Of a stretch of DNA of 64,000 bases, positions 15,699-24,707 are shown piece after piece. The notes beneath the pieces were generated by a model. The model did no database searches, was not told where the DNA came from, and worked only from the letters and a program-made list of their open reading frames with translations. Made by a program: the position numbers and the translations under genes. Origin of the DNA: Pseudomonas sp. ICMP 561. Lineage in GTDB: Bacteria > Pseudomonadota > Gammaproteobacteria > Pseudomonadales > Pseudomonadaceae. The stretch is from contig NZ_LKBT01000012.1 in assembly GCF_002699985.1 (NCBI RefSeq), positions 186,001 through 250,000 of the forward strand, given 5' to 3'. Position 1 is the stretch's first letter, and every line of letters starts with the position of its first letter.

Positions 15699-17018
15699 CT
15701 ACTTGAGAAGATCCAGCGGGTATTCGACGACCAGATACAACCGGTCGATATCGTCGCCAGCCTGCGCGGTATTACCTCGATGAGAAACATGCGACACGTT
15801 CAGTGACAGGTCTTTGGCGGGACCTGATTGCACAATGTATTTGAGGTCAATGTCGCGCTCCCAGTGCCGACCATCTTTACCCTGAATGGGCTGATAGCGT
15901 CCTGTATCGCTGTCGAACGGGTTGTATGCCCCGCCTTGAACAGCGTGAGTGCCATCAATCCGGTCGCCGGTGACGTATCGGGCCATGAGCTTCAGCCCGG
16001 GGAGTCCCATTGTATTGAAGTCAAAGTCATATCGCGCTTGCCAGGATTGCTCCTGAGCGCCGTTGAAGTCTGCGTACTTTATGGAGTTGGCCAGGTAAAT
16101 GGAGTCACCGCCGACGAAGTCGAAAGGCGTGTCGCCGTCGATTTTCTGCCAGGAGAGCGTAAACGCCTGGCTGCCGAGGCGGTATTTCGCGGACAGGCTG
16201 AAGGCTGTGTTTTTAATCGAGCCGGCCTTGGCGCTGCCGTAGTCCAGGGTTCGATACAGATTGCTGTCGAGCAGCAGAGAGCTGTCAGCTGAAAGCTGCT
16301 GGTTCAGATGCAGATTGCCGTAGTACTGATGCCAGGTGTCGGACAGCTGCGATGCATAAACCGACCCCCCTAACGGCCCGTCGCCGGAAAGCTCGATACC
16401 CGCCAGGCTGATGCTGGCGTTACGGGTGCTTGCACCGTAGCCATCGAAATCGTCATGGCTGCTGGAGGCGTTCTGGTTCTTGAATGCGGTGAAGTGTCCG
16501 GCTACCAGTCGAACGCCTTCGATTTCCTGATTGTCGAGAAAAAATCCGCTGGCGTATTCCGGTTGCAGGCGCTTGTCGGCGGTATCGAAAACCGGTGTTT
16601 CAACTTCCATTTCGCCGAATTTGAGGACGGTTTTCGAATAGCGCAGCTTGAGCGCAGCGCCTGCGCTGGAGTACTCATTATCGGCGCGGCCTTGGCTGTC
16701 CAGCGGCAGCAGGCCGGCGCCTGCATGGCGGCGTCCACCATCCAGTTTCAGGCCATAAAAAGCGTGAGCATCTATACCGATGCCGAGGTCTCCCTGAGTA
16801 AAGCCTGATTTCAGGTTGGCGATAAACCCCTGTGCCCATTCCTGGCGATAGCTTTGTCCGTTGTGGCCGGTGCGGTAGTCGTTATGCAGGAAGAAATTGC
16901 GCGACAGCAGGTTCAGGGTCGTGTCTTCCAGAAAACCCTGATCTTCTGCGCTGGCTTTCATCGCTTGCGAGGCACCGACAAGTGCCAGAGCGGCAGCCAG
17001 CGTAAGACGGTTTTGCAT
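15699..17018 (-). CDS. OprD-family outer-membrane porin
   Basis: Substrate-specific outer-membrane channel of 439 residues. The signal peptide is typical (MQNRLTLAAALALVGASQA, then cleavage around KASAEDQ). The mature start GFLEDTTLNLLSRNFFLHND and the following RQEWAQGFI are hallmarks of the OprD/Occ family, as are FGEMEVETPVF and ASQLSDTWHQYYGNL. The C-terminus DDIDRLYLVVEYPLDLLK alternates as an outer-membrane beta strand does, although it ends in Lys rather than Phe. Family members import basic amino acids, dipeptides or aromatic and carboxylic acids; the substrate here is not evident. The gene diverges from the LysR gene at 17279, which is a candidate regulator, and abuts the AraC gene at its 3' end. 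Confidence 0.93.
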   Translation of the reverse strand: MQNRLTLAAALALVGASQAMKASAEDQGFLEDTTLNLLSRNFFLHNDYRTGHNGQSYRQEWAQGFIANLKSGFTQGDLGIGIDAHAFYGLKLDGGRRHAGAGLLPLDSQGRADNEYSSAGAALKLRYSKTVLKFGEMEVETPVFDTADKRLQPEYASGFFLDNQEIEGVRLVAGHFTAFKNQNASSSHDDFDGYGASTRNASISLAGIELSGDGPLGGSVYASQLSDTWHQYYGNLHLNQQLSADSSLLLDSNLYRTLDYGSAKAGSIKNTAFSLSAKYRLGSQAFTLSWQKIDGDTPFDFVGGDSIYLANSIKYADFNGAQEQSWQARYDFDFNTMGLPGLKLMARYVTGDRIDGTHAVQGGAYNPFDSDTGRYQPIQGKDGRHWERDIDLKYIVQSGPAKDLSLNVSHVSHRGNTAQAGDDIDRLYLVVEYPLDLLK

Positions 17019-17278
17019 GAGTTGGCCCTTTTGTCAGTTAGGCAGTCAGGCTGACAGGTGAGGGCGGTACGGGATTGATCAGGCGTGCGCAAACTATCGC
17101 GCTGTCTTGCGGCAAACTCGGGACCTGGCGGTGCTCGTGCACACCTGCAGGGTCCGATGTTTGCTATGAGAGGCAATCAACCGCACAAAAATACAAGGCA
17201 GCCCATCAAGAACAGTGCTTACTTGACCCGCAGACGAGCCTCGCGGCCTTTTCATTCCTTTATTGTCGGACCTTCCCC

Positions 17279-18196
17279 ATGAATCGCAATGATCTGCGCC
17301 GAGTCGACCTCAACTTGCTGGTGATCTTTGAGGCGCTGATGTTCGAGCGCAACCTGACCCGGGTCGCTGAAAAACTGTTCATGGGTCAGCCTGCCGTCAG
17401 CGCTGCTCTGTCGCGATTGCGCGACCTGTTCGACGATCCATTGCTGCTGCGCAGCGGTCGCGGTATGGAGCCGACGGCAAGGGCGCTGGACATCCTCAAG
17501 GAAATTCAGCCTGCGCTGGATACCATCTCTGGCGCGGTCAGCCGGGCCAAGGATTTCGACCCCGCCACCAGCTGCGATGTGTTCCGTATAGGCCTGTCTG
17601 ATGACGCCGAGTTTGGCCTGTTGCCCCCTTTGCTTCATCAATTGCGGGAAGAGGCGCCGGGCATCATCGTGGTGGTTCGCCGCGCCAACTATCTATTGAT
17701 GCCAGCGCTGCTGGCTTCAGGTGAAATCTCGGTAGGTGTCAGCTACACCACCGATCTACCGGCCAACGCCAAACGCAAAAAGCTGCGTGATATTCACTGC
17801 AAGGTGTTGCGTGGCGATTCTCGCCCGGGCGCGTTAACCCTTGATGATTATTGCGCGCGGCCGCATGCGATGGTGTCGTTCTCTGGCGACTTGTCCGGCA
17901 ATATCGATCTGGATTTGGCCAAAGTCGGGCGGACCCGCAAAGTCGTGCTCGGTGTACCGCAATTCAATGGCCTGCGGGCGTTGCTGGCGGGTACTGAATT
18001 GATCGCAACCGTGCCTGATTACGCGGCCTGTGCGCTGGTGGAAGGTTGCACGCTGCGCGCAGATGATCCGCCGTTTCCGATTGTTGCTGCCGAGTTGTCG
18101 ATGGTCTGGAGCGGGGTGCATGACAACGACCCCGCCGAGCGCTGGCTCCGTTCGCGCATCAGTCAGCACATGGCCAAGACGCCTGAAGTGATTTGA
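17279..18196 (+). CDS. LysR-family transcriptional regulator (NodD-like branch)
   Basis: LysR-type regulator of about 305 residues. The N-terminal winged helix reads VDLNLLVIFEALMFERNLTR followed by AAEKL-type positions and GQPAVSAALSRLRDLF, the form seen in the NodD/LeuO-like branch. The remaining 200 residues form the effector-binding domain. ATG 17279 gives the family start MNRNDLRRVDLNLL; the open frame reaches 68 codons further upstream, but that part has no family resemblance. It diverges from the OprD porin gene across 260 bp, so porin control is plausible. It could equally control the DoxX-amidohydrolase cassette downstream, which is separated by two REPIN hairpins. Confidence 0.9.
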   Translation: MNRNDLRRVDLNLLVIFEALMFERNLTRVAEKLFMGQPAVSAALSRLRDLFDDPLLLRSGRGMEPTARALDILKEIQPALDTISGAVSRAKDFDPATSCDVFRIGLSDDAEFGLLPPLLHQLREEAPGIIVVVRRANYLLMPALLASGEISVGVSYTTDLPANAKRKKLRDIHCKVLRGDSRPGALTLDDYCARPHAMVSFSGDLSGNIDLDLAKVGRTRKVVLGVPQFNGLRALLAGTELIATVPDYAACALVEGCTLRADDPPFPIVAAELSMVWSGVHDNDPAERWLRSRISQHMAKTPEVI

Positions 18197-18245
18197 GGTG
18201 TCCCAGTGTCCATCACACCGCACTGTCTCGCGCCAAACGGTGGAC

Positions 18246-18336
18246 CTGTAGGAGCGCACGAGCACCGCGAGGCCGCGATGGCGGTGCATCAGACAGACCG
18301 CCATCGCTGCATCGCGGTGCTCGTGCGCTCCTACAG
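18246..18336. repeat. REPIN hairpin, GCGCACGAGCACCGCGA family
   Basis: CTGTAGGAGCGCACGAGCAC and its complement GTGCTCGTGCGCTCCTACAG face each other around a loop with a further GCGATGGCGGT/ACCGCCATCGC pairing. Only one full copy occurs in the window. Confidence 0.85.
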
Positions 18337-18424
18337 AATGGATTTCAATTCAGTGCATACATTTAGTTTGATAGGAGATAGCTCTGTGCTCTGACACCGC
18401 GCTGTCGCGAAGCAAACATTAGAC

Positions 18425-18498
18425 CTGTAGGAGCTGCCGAAGGCTGCGATCGCGGTGTATCAGGAGAAATGCTTCGCAGCCTTCGGCAGCTCCTACAG
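18425..18498. repeat. REPIN hairpin, GCTGCCGAAGGCTGCGA family
   Basis: CTGTAGGAGCTGCCGAAGGC and GCCTTCGGCAGCTCCTACAG are exact complements. A second copy lies at 55646-55717. Confidence 0.88.
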
Positions 18499-18747
18499 AA
18501 AAATGCATTTCAACCCATTAATTTGCATTTGTGTGATGAAGCCGAGCTTGGTCTGGTCGCACAAGGTGCGGCGCTAGTCCTGGGTTTACGGCTGTCGAAA
18601 AAAACCAGCTGTGCTTTTGCGCACGGCTGATCCATGAAAGCACAAGCATTCAATTACCCGTCGCTTCAACGCTGCACTATCGAATCCAGAGTTGACCAGT
18701 ACACGGAGATTCCCTGTCCTGGCCATTCCCAATTTCGTGGGTGCGTG

Positions 18748-19179
18748 ATGAATCATTCGACAGTTGAAAACCTATCCCTTGAAGACCGGGTCCGCGATCT
18801 CGGTCTGCTGTTCCTCAGGCTAAGCGCCGCGGCTTTTCTTCTGGTCGTTCATGGCCTGCCAAAACTCCTCGATTTCAACCATCAACTGACGCTCATCGAA
18901 GACCCGTTTCACCTGGGCGCGCAGTTGACACTGACCCTTGCAATCTTTGCTGAAGTCCTGTGCCCGCTTCTGATTGCTGCAGGGATCTTCGTGCGCCTTG
19001 CATGCCTGCCCATTCTGTTTCTGTTGCTGGTCGCACTGCTTGCCGTTCACCCGGAATGGACGCTGGAGCAGGGCCAGTTTGGCTGGTTGCTGTTGATCAT
19101 TTTTACAACTGTTTTGATTGCAGGGCCGGGAAGGCTCGCGCTCAACACACGTTTCAACGGAGCGGTGCGTTATGTCTGA
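18748..19179 (+). CDS. DoxX-family membrane protein
   Basis: Small integral membrane protein of about 143 residues with four hydrophobic segments, matching the DoxX/DoxD family: GLLFLRLSAAAFLLVVHGLP in the first helix, then the loop KLLDF, and ALLAVHPEW between later helices. DoxX-like proteins sit in the cytoplasmic membrane and are linked to quinone or redox functions, but their role in cassettes like this one is not settled. ATG 18748 is chosen because the family resemblance starts there. The stop overlaps the start of the next gene by 8 bp, so the two products are probably made together. It is the first gene of the four-gene cassette ending at 22474. Confidence 0.8.
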   Translation: MNHSTVENLSLEDRVRDLGLLFLRLSAAAFLLVVHGLPKLLDFNHQLTLIEDPFHLGAQLTLTLAIFAEVLCPLLIAAGIFVRLACLPILFLLLVALLAVHPEWTLEQGQFGWLLLIIFTTVLIAGPGRLALNTRFNGAVRYV

Positions 19180-19801
19180 TTCAAACCCCTTGATCGACGA
19201 AGCGGTGGTGGTCAACCAGCCGCCATTCAATGAAGTTGTGACGCTGGTGATCAAGCACCGCATCCGCGCCGGTATGGAAGCGGATTACGAAGCCTGGCTA
19301 AGGCGCATCGTAGGTATTGCGGGCAGCTATCCGGGGCACTTGGGCGTGGATGTGATCCGCAGCAAGTCGGGTGGGCTGCATCTGTTCACCTGTGTTCTGC
19401 GCTTTCACTCTACTGACGCCATGCAGCGCTGGCTGGATTCGGAGCAGCGCAGCCAGTTGGTTGAGGAGGCCCGCCCAATGCTCGCCGACGGCGACCAGAC
19501 CGAAGTTAATCCCCATAACGAATTCTGGTTCACGCCTGCCTCCGAGGCTTCCGCACCGCAGCCGCCGCGCTGGAAGCAGGCGTGTGTGACGTTTCTGGTC
19601 ATTTGCCCGCTGACACTGCTCATTCCTCTGCTCTGGGGGCCGGTGTTCGCCTTGAGTCCGCTGCTCGCCAACTACGTGGTGAGTACCGCTTTGGTCACGG
19701 TCACCATCGTCCTGCTGGTCTGTTACGTGATGATGCCTGCCGCAACCCGGCTCTTCTCGCCCTGGCTGAATGCCGCGCAGAAACAGCCCTCCGTGGAGTG
19801 A
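19172..19801 (+). CDS. Antibiotic-biosynthesis-monooxygenase-fold protein with C-terminal membrane anchor
   Basis: About 209 residues. Residues 20-115 form a ferredoxin-like ABM domain (VTLVIKHRIRAGMEADYEAW, then GIAGSYPGHLGVDVI and LRFHSTDAMQRWLDSEQR). Two hydrophobic segments follow near 135-155 and 165-185, so the domain is tethered to the cytoplasmic membrane. The family includes small co-factor-independent oxygenases and proteins of unknown activity. The ATG overlaps the DoxX stop by 8 bp, and the amidohydrolase starts 4 bp after the stop, giving a tightly packed operon. Membrane anchoring next to a DoxX protein suggests that the two act together at the membrane on the same quinone or aromatic substrate, which is inference. 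Confidence 0.8.
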   Translation: MSDSNPLIDEAVVVNQPPFNEVVTLVIKHRIRAGMEADYEAWLRRIVGIAGSYPGHLGVDVIRSKSGGLHLFTCVLRFHSTDAMQRWLDSEQRSQLVEEARPMLADGDQTEVNPHNEFWFTPASEASAPQPPRWKQACVTFLVICPLTLLIPLLWGPVFALSPLLANYVVSTALVTVTIVLLVCYVMMPAATRLFSPWLNAAQKQPSVE

Positions 19802-19805
19802 CGCC

Positions 19806-21791
19806 ATGAGCAATGACGACAAGGACACCGATCAGGAACGCCGCCGCTTTTTGGCCAAAGGCACGTTGCTCAGTGCCGCGGCGGCCATCCTTCCGTCTTT
19901 TCCCTTCGCTGGCTATGCCGGTGCCTCTCAAAAATCTGTCGAAGGAACCGCGATGAACGTCGAACTGATTCTCTACAACGGCCAACTGCATACTGTCGAC
20001 CGTGAAAAACCAAAGGCCAGCGCGGTCGCCATCAGCGGCGGACGCTTTGTGGCAGTGGGCACCGATGCAGAAGTCATGGCGCTGCGTGGCAGTGCGACCC
20101 AGGTCATCGACCTGCAAAAGCGCACGGTGATCCCGGGTCTCAACGACTCTCACCTGCACTTGATTCGTGGCGGCCTGAACTACAACCTCGAACTGCGCTG
20201 GGAAGGCGTGCCGTCACTGGCTGATGCATTACGCATGCTCAAGGACCAGGCCGATCGCACTCCGACGCCGCAGTGGGTGAGGGTCGTAGGTGGCTGGAAC
20301 GAATTCCAGTTCGCTGAAAAACGCATGCCGACGTTGGAAGAACTCAATCAGGCGGCTCCGGATACCCCGGTGTTCGTTCTGCACTTGTACGACCGTGCCT
20401 TGCTCAACCGCGCCGCGCTGCGTGTCGCCGGGTACACCCGCAACACGCCGAACCCGCCCGGTGGCGAAATTGTCCGCGATTCCAATGGCGATCCGACCGG
20501 CATGCTGGTGGCCAAGCCCAACGCGATGATTCTCTACTCGACGCTGGCCAAGGGGCCGAAGCTGCCGCTGGAGTATCAGGTCAACTCGACGCGTCAGTTC
20601 ATGCGAGAACTGAACCGGCTGGGTGTGACCAGTGCCATCGACGCGGGCGGTGGTTTCCAGAACTACCCGGATGACTACGCGGTGATTGAGCAGTTGGCCC
20701 GTGAGAAGCACCTCACCGTGCGTATCGCCTACAACCTGTTCACCCAGAAGCCGAAAGAAGAGCTGGCCGATTTCAAGAACTGGACCAGTTCGGTCAAGTT
20801 GCATCAGGGCGATGACTTCCTGCGCCACAACGGCGCGGGTGAAATGCTCGCTTTTTCCGCGGCGGACTTCGAGGACTTCCTCGAACCGCGTCCAGACTTG
20901 CCCGCAGGCATGGAGCAGGATCTGGAGCCGGTGGTGCGCCACCTGGTCGAACATCGCTGGCCGTTCCGGTTGCACGCGACTTATGACGAGTCCATCTCGC
21001 GAATGCTCGACGTGTTCGAGAAAGTCAATCGCGAGATTCCGTTCAACAACCTGCCGTGGTTCTTCGACCACTGCGAAACCATCAGCCCGAAAAACATCGA
21101 GCGGGTTCGCGCCTTGAATGGCGGCATCGCGATTCAGGACCGTATGGCCTTTCAAGGCGAATACTTCGTCGAGCGCTACGGCGCAAAGGCTGCCGAATAC
21201 ACGCCGCCGATCAAACGCATGCTGGCCGAGGGTGTGCCGGTGGGCGCCGGGACCGATGCGACCCGGGTTTCCAGCTACAACCCGTGGACTTCGCTGTACT
21301 GGATGGTCAGCGGTCGCACGGTGGGTGGTCTCGAGTTGTACCCGGAAGGATTGTCTCGTGACACCGCGCTGGAGTTGTTCACCCACGGCAGCGCCTGGTT
21401 CTCATCCGAGCAGGGCAAGAAGGGCATGATCAAAGTCGGCCAACTGGCTGACTTGGTGGCCCTGTCCGCGGACTACTTCAGCGTCGATGAAGAGTCGATC
21501 AAGTGGATCGAGTCGGTGCTGACCGTGGTGGACGGCAAGGTGGTGTACGGCAGCGGTGATTTCGAGAAGCTCGCGCCACCGCAGGTGCCGGTGCTGCCGG
21601 ACTGGTCGCCGGTGGTCAAGGTGCCGGGTCACTGGCGTCCGAATTCGCCGTTAGTGGCTCAGATTCACCAGTGCAGCGGCCCTTGCGTCGTGCATTCCCA
21701 CAGCCATGAGCGCGCACGTATGTCCAGCGTACCGGTCAGCGATTTCCAGGGTTTCTGGGGCGCGTTCGGCTGTTCATGTTTCGCATTCTGA
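19806..21791 (+). CDS. Tat-exported amidohydrolase (YtcJ-like, amidohydrolase_3)
   Basis: Metal-dependent hydrolase of 661 residues. The N-terminus carries a twin-arginine signal (ERRRFLAKGTLLSAAAAILP followed by FPFAGYAGA), so the folded enzyme should be exported to the periplasm. The mature part begins VELILYNGQLHTVDREKPKA, the usual YtcJ start, with metal-site motifs NDSHLHLIRGG and, later, FDHCETI and VGAGTDATRVS. The C-terminal tail ends GFWGAFGCSCFAF, a Cys-containing ending I associate with this subfamily. The family acts on amides, imides or related C-N bonds. The choice of ATG 19806 places the Tat signal at the very start. An in-frame ATG 12 codons earlier would overlap the previous gene. 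Confidence 0.87.
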   Translation: MSNDDKDTDQERRRFLAKGTLLSAAAAILPSFPFAGYAGASQKSVEGTAMNVELILYNGQLHTVDREKPKASAVAISGGRFVAVGTDAEVMALRGSATQVIDLQKRTVIPGLNDSHLHLIRGGLNYNLELRWEGVPSLADALRMLKDQADRTPTPQWVRVVGGWNEFQFAEKRMPTLEELNQAAPDTPVFVLHLYDRALLNRAALRVAGYTRNTPNPPGGEIVRDSNGDPTGMLVAKPNAMILYSTLAKGPKLPLEYQVNSTRQFMRELNRLGVTSAIDAGGGFQNYPDDYAVIEQLAREKHLTVRIAYNLFTQKPKEELADFKNWTSSVKLHQGDDFLRHNGAGEMLAFSAADFEDFLEPRPDLPAGMEQDLEPVVRHLVEHRWPFRLHATYDESISRMLDVFEKVNREIPFNNLPWFFDHCETISPKNIERVRALNGGIAIQDRMAFQGEYFVERYGAKAAEYTPPIKRMLAEGVPVGAGTDATRVSSYNPWTSLYWMVSGRTVGGLELYPEGLSRDTALELFTHGSAWFSSEQGKKGMIKVGQLADLVALSADYFSVDEESIKWIESVLTVVDGKVVYGSGDFEKLAPPQVPVLPDWSPVVKVPGHWRPNSPLVAQIHQCSGPCVVHSHSHERARMSSVPVSDFQGFWGAFGCSCFAF

Positions 21792-21844
21792 TCATCTGCC
21801 ATCACGGCGATGACGTTACTCTGAAAACCTGAAGGAGTTACCCC

Positions 21845-22474
21845 ATGAGTACTGCTACCCCCTGGAAACGCTTGAACAAAGACGACGCGGTTGTGCTGCT
21901 GGTGGATCACCAGACCGGTCTGATTTCGCTGGTGCAGGATTTTCAGCCTAACGAGTTCAAGAACAACGTGCTGGCGCTGGCGGATCTGGCGAAGTTCTTC
22001 AAACTGCCGACGATTCTGACCACCAGCTTCGAAAACGGTCCGAACGGCCCGATGGTGCCCGAGCTGAAGGAGCTGTTCCCGGACGCGCCATACATCCCGC
22101 GTCCCGGCCAGATCAATGCCTGGGACAATGAAGACTTCGTCAAAGCGGTCAAGGCAACCGGCCGTAAGCAACTGATCATCGCTGGTGTCGTGACTGACGT
22201 GTGCGTCGCATTCCCGACGTTGTCTGCACTGGCTGAAGGGTTTGAAGTGTTCGTCGTGACCGACGCATCGGGCACCTTCAACGAAACCGTGCAACAGGCC
22301 GCCTGGGCCCGCATGACCGCTGCCGGTGCGCAACTGGTCAACTGGTTCTCCGTGGCGTGCGAGCTTCAGGTTGACTGGCGTAACGATATGGAAGGCCTGG
22401 CCAATCTGCTCTCGCCACGCATTCCCAACTACCGCAACCTGATGAACAGCTACTCGGCACTGACTGCGAAGTAA
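21845..22474 (+). CDS. Isochorismatase-family hydrolase (YcaC-like)
   Basis: Cysteine hydrolase of 209 residues in the isochorismatase superfamily, closest to YcaC. Asp21 (VLLVDHQTGLI) and Cys120 (IAGVVTDVCVAFPTLSA) are two members of the usual catalytic triad. The sequence LVQDFQPNEFKNNVLALA after the first strand is typical of the YcaC branch. Enzymes of the family hydrolyse amides, carbamates or enol ethers; the YcaC substrate is unknown. It is the last gene of the cassette, 53 bp after the amidohydrolase, and is followed 17 bp later by a strong intrinsic terminator. A GGAG box 9 bp upstream (AAGGAGTTACCCC) supports the start. Confidence 0.9.
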   Translation: MSTATPWKRLNKDDAVVLLVDHQTGLISLVQDFQPNEFKNNVLALADLAKFFKLPTILTTSFENGPNGPMVPELKELFPDAPYIPRPGQINAWDNEDFVKAVKATGRKQLIIAGVVTDVCVAFPTLSALAEGFEVFVVTDASGTFNETVQQAAWARMTAAGAQLVNWFSVACELQVDWRNDMEGLANLLSPRIPNYRNLMNSYSALTAK

Positions 22475-22491
22475 GTTCTGAGACTCAAAGA

Positions 22492-22525
22492 ACGGCGCCC
22501 TGCCTTGAGTAGGGCGCCGTTTTTG
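22492..22525 (+). terminator. Rho-independent terminator after the isochorismatase-type gene
   Basis: ACGGCGCCCT and AGGGCGCCGT form a perfect 10-bp stem around a 9-nt loop, followed by a T-run (TTTTTG). It sits 17 bp after the stop at 22474 and ends the DoxX-to-hydrolase operon. Confidence 0.93.
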
Positions 22526-22551
22526 CTTATACCTTCAGGTCGCCTCGATTC

Positions 22552-23705
22552 TGTGGGACCGAATTCATTCGGTAAGGCGGTGTTTCAGGTTACGCATAGG
22601 CTGTGGATGTACCGGCCTCTTCGCGAACAAGTTCGCTCCTACCGGTGACCTGAGCAAGACGCATAACCCGGTAGGACCGAATTCATTCGGGAGGGCGGTA
22701 TTTCAGGTTACGTATAGGCTGTGGGTGTCCCGGCCCCTTCGCGAACAAGTTCGCTCCTGCCGGTGACCTGGGCAAGATGCAAAACCCGGTAGGACCGAAT
22801 TCATTCGGGAAGGCGGCATTTCAGTTTACGCATAGGCTGTGGATGTCCCGGCCCCTTCGCGAACAAGTTCGCTCCTACCGGCGACCTGGGCAAGACGCAT
22901 AACCCGGTAGGACCGAATTCATTCGGGAAGGCGGCATTTCAGTTTACGCATAGGCTGTGGATGTCCCGGCCTCTTCGCGAACAAGTTCGCTCCTACCGGT
23001 GACCTGGGCAAGACGTAGAACCCGGTAGGACCGAATTCATTCGGAAAGGCGGTGTTTCAGGCAGCACATCGGCTGTGAATGTACCGGCCTCTTCGCGAAC
23101 AAGTTCGCTCCTACCGGTGACCTGGGCAAGACGCAGAACCCGGTAGGACCGAATTTATTCGGGAAGGCGGTGTTTCAGGCAGCACATCGGCTGTGAATGT
23201 ACCGCCCCCTTCGCGAATAAATTCGCTCCTACCGGTGACCTGGGCAAGACGCAGAACCCGGTAGGACCGAATTCATTCGGGAGGGCGGTATTTCAGGTGC
23301 GCATAGGCTGTGGATGTACCGGCCTCTTCGCGAACAAGTTCGCTCCTACCGGCGACCTGGGCAAGACGCATAACCCGGTAGGACCGAATTTATTCGGGAA
23401 GGCGGTGTTTCAGGCAGCACATCGGCTGTGAATGTACCGGCCCCTTCGCGAATAAATTCGCTCCTACCGGTGACCTGGGCAAGACGCAGAACCCGGTAGG
23501 ACCGAATTCATTCGGGAAGGCGGTATTTCAGGTTACGCATAGGCTGTGGATGTCCCGGCCCCTTCGCGAACAAGTTCGCTCCTACCGGTGACCTGGGCAA
23601 GACGCATAACCCGGTAGGACCGAATTCATTCGGGAAGGCGGTATTTCAGGTTACGCATAGGCTGTGGATGTACCGGCCTCTTCGCGAATGAGTTCGCTCC
23701 CACTG
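22552..23705. repeat. Tandem array of ten 118-bp REPIN units
   Basis: The GACCGAATT marker recurs at 22557, 22675, 22793, 22911, 23029, 23147, 23265, 23382, 23500 and 23618: nine steps of 118 bp, except one of 117. Each unit has a left arm starting GGTAGGACCGAATTCATTCG, a loop of about 45 nt around GGCTGTGGATGTACCGGCC, a right arm TTCGCGAACAAGTTCGCTCC TACC that pairs with the left arm at most positions, and a 25-nt linker GTGACCTGGGCAAGACGCA. Units differ by scattered substitutions, including in the loop. The first and last units have degenerate outer ends (CTGTGGGACC and CTCCCACTGG). No gene is supported in 22526-23830. A lone half element of another family follows at 23749-23768. Confidence 0.95.
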
Positions 23706-23830
23706 GAACAGTGTTTGCTGACCAACATAGAGACCAGTAAAAGCGGCTTTAGCCGGGAGAGCGATATTTCAATAGATTGCCGAGGTTATGCCATGATGCC
23801 CCCGCTCATTTACTGACAAGGAATAACCCC

Positions 23831-24673
23831 ATGAAGCTGGTTCGCTACGGTCTACCCGGTGCTGAAAAGCCTGGCGTCATTGACTCCAACGGTGGCATTC
23901 GTGATCTGTCGGCGCATGTTGATGACATCAACAGCAATGCGCTTTCCATCGAGAGCCTGTCGCGTCTGAGTGCCATCGATTGCTCGACGCTGCCGCTGGT
24001 TGCGGGTGATGTGCGTATGGGGCCACCGATCAGTAAAGGCGGGCGGGTGATCTGCATCGGCCTTAATTACACCGACCATGCCGCCGAAACCAATCTGCCG
24101 ATTCCTGCCGAACCGGTGATGTTCCTCAAGGCTTGCCATCCCACTGGTCCCAACGACGACATTCGCTTGCCGATTGGCTCGGTGAAGACTGATTGGGAAG
24201 TTGAACTGGGCATCGTGATCGGCACCCAGGGGCTGTACATCGACAAGGCCGATGCCTTGAAGCATGTCGCGGGTTATTGCGTAGTCAATGACTTATCCGA
24301 GCGCAGTTACCAGCTGGAGCGTGGCGGGCAGTGGACCAAAGGCAAGAGTTTTCCGGGGTTTGCCCCCGTTGGCCCATGGCTGGTGACGGCTGACGAAGTG
24401 GCTGATCCTGGCAAGCTGGCGTTGTGGCTGGAGGTCAATGGCAAACGCCAGCAAGACGGCAACACGGCCAATCAGGTATTTGATGTGGCGACGGTCGTCA
24501 GCTACGTGTCGCAGTTCATCGAGCTGGAACCTGGCGACTTGATTAGCACTGGCACCCCGGCAGGCGTGGGATTGGGTCATAAACCTGAGCCATTGTTTCT
24601 TAAACCGGGGGATGTGGTAACTCTGGGCGTGGAAGGGCTTGGGGAGCAGCGGCAGGCGATAAAAGCGTTTTGA
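23831..24673 (+). CDS. Fumarylacetoacetate-hydrolase-family protein
   Basis: About 280 residues of the FAH superfamily, which cleaves or decarboxylates 2-keto acids, for example acylpyruvases, 2-hydroxyhepta-diene-dioate isomerases and ureidoglycolate-lyase-type proteins. The metal ligands are visible as DWEVELGIVIG and VVNDLSER. The block KSFPGFAPVGPWLV and the later GDLISTGTPAGVG are characteristic. The N-terminal MKLVRYGLPGAEKPGVID is the usual short lead domain. ATG 23831 is preceded by AAGGA at a spacing of about 9 nt; an upstream in-frame ATG at 23777 has no family resemblance. It is a single gene, downstream of the REPIN array and convergent with the MFS gene at 24807. The substrate is unassigned. 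Confidence 0.9.
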   Translation: MKLVRYGLPGAEKPGVIDSNGGIRDLSAHVDDINSNALSIESLSRLSAIDCSTLPLVAGDVRMGPPISKGGRVICIGLNYTDHAAETNLPIPAEPVMFLKACHPTGPNDDIRLPIGSVKTDWEVELGIVIGTQGLYIDKADALKHVAGYCVVNDLSERSYQLERGGQWTKGKSFPGFAPVGPWLVTADEVADPGKLALWLEVNGKRQQDGNTANQVFDVATVVSYVSQFIELEPGDLISTGTPAGVGLGHKPEPLFLKPGDVVTLGVEGLGEQRQAIKAF

Positions 24674-24707
24674 AGGCCACAACTCTTTAATTTAAATACT
24701 CTTAACC

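Larger units (their letters stand above)
18197..18747. other. Intergenic region with two REPIN hairpins of different families
   Basis: No gene is supported in this 551-bp gap. The left part holds two long hairpin repeats (18246-18336 and 18425-18498). The right part, from about 18500, is a leader for the DoxX-type gene. An in-frame ATG at 18634 could extend that gene by 38 residues, but the extension lacks family character. Confidence 0.55.

Noticed and set aside
17032..17056. TGTCAG-N13-CTGACA dyad between the porin and LysR genes as a firm operator
   Set aside because: Arms of only 6 bp with a long spacer are likely by chance in this sequence; position is suggestive but not enough.
22552..23705. 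CRISPR array
   Set aside because: The repeat is 118 bp, the whole unit including the loop and linker recurs, and there are no unique spacers or cas genes.
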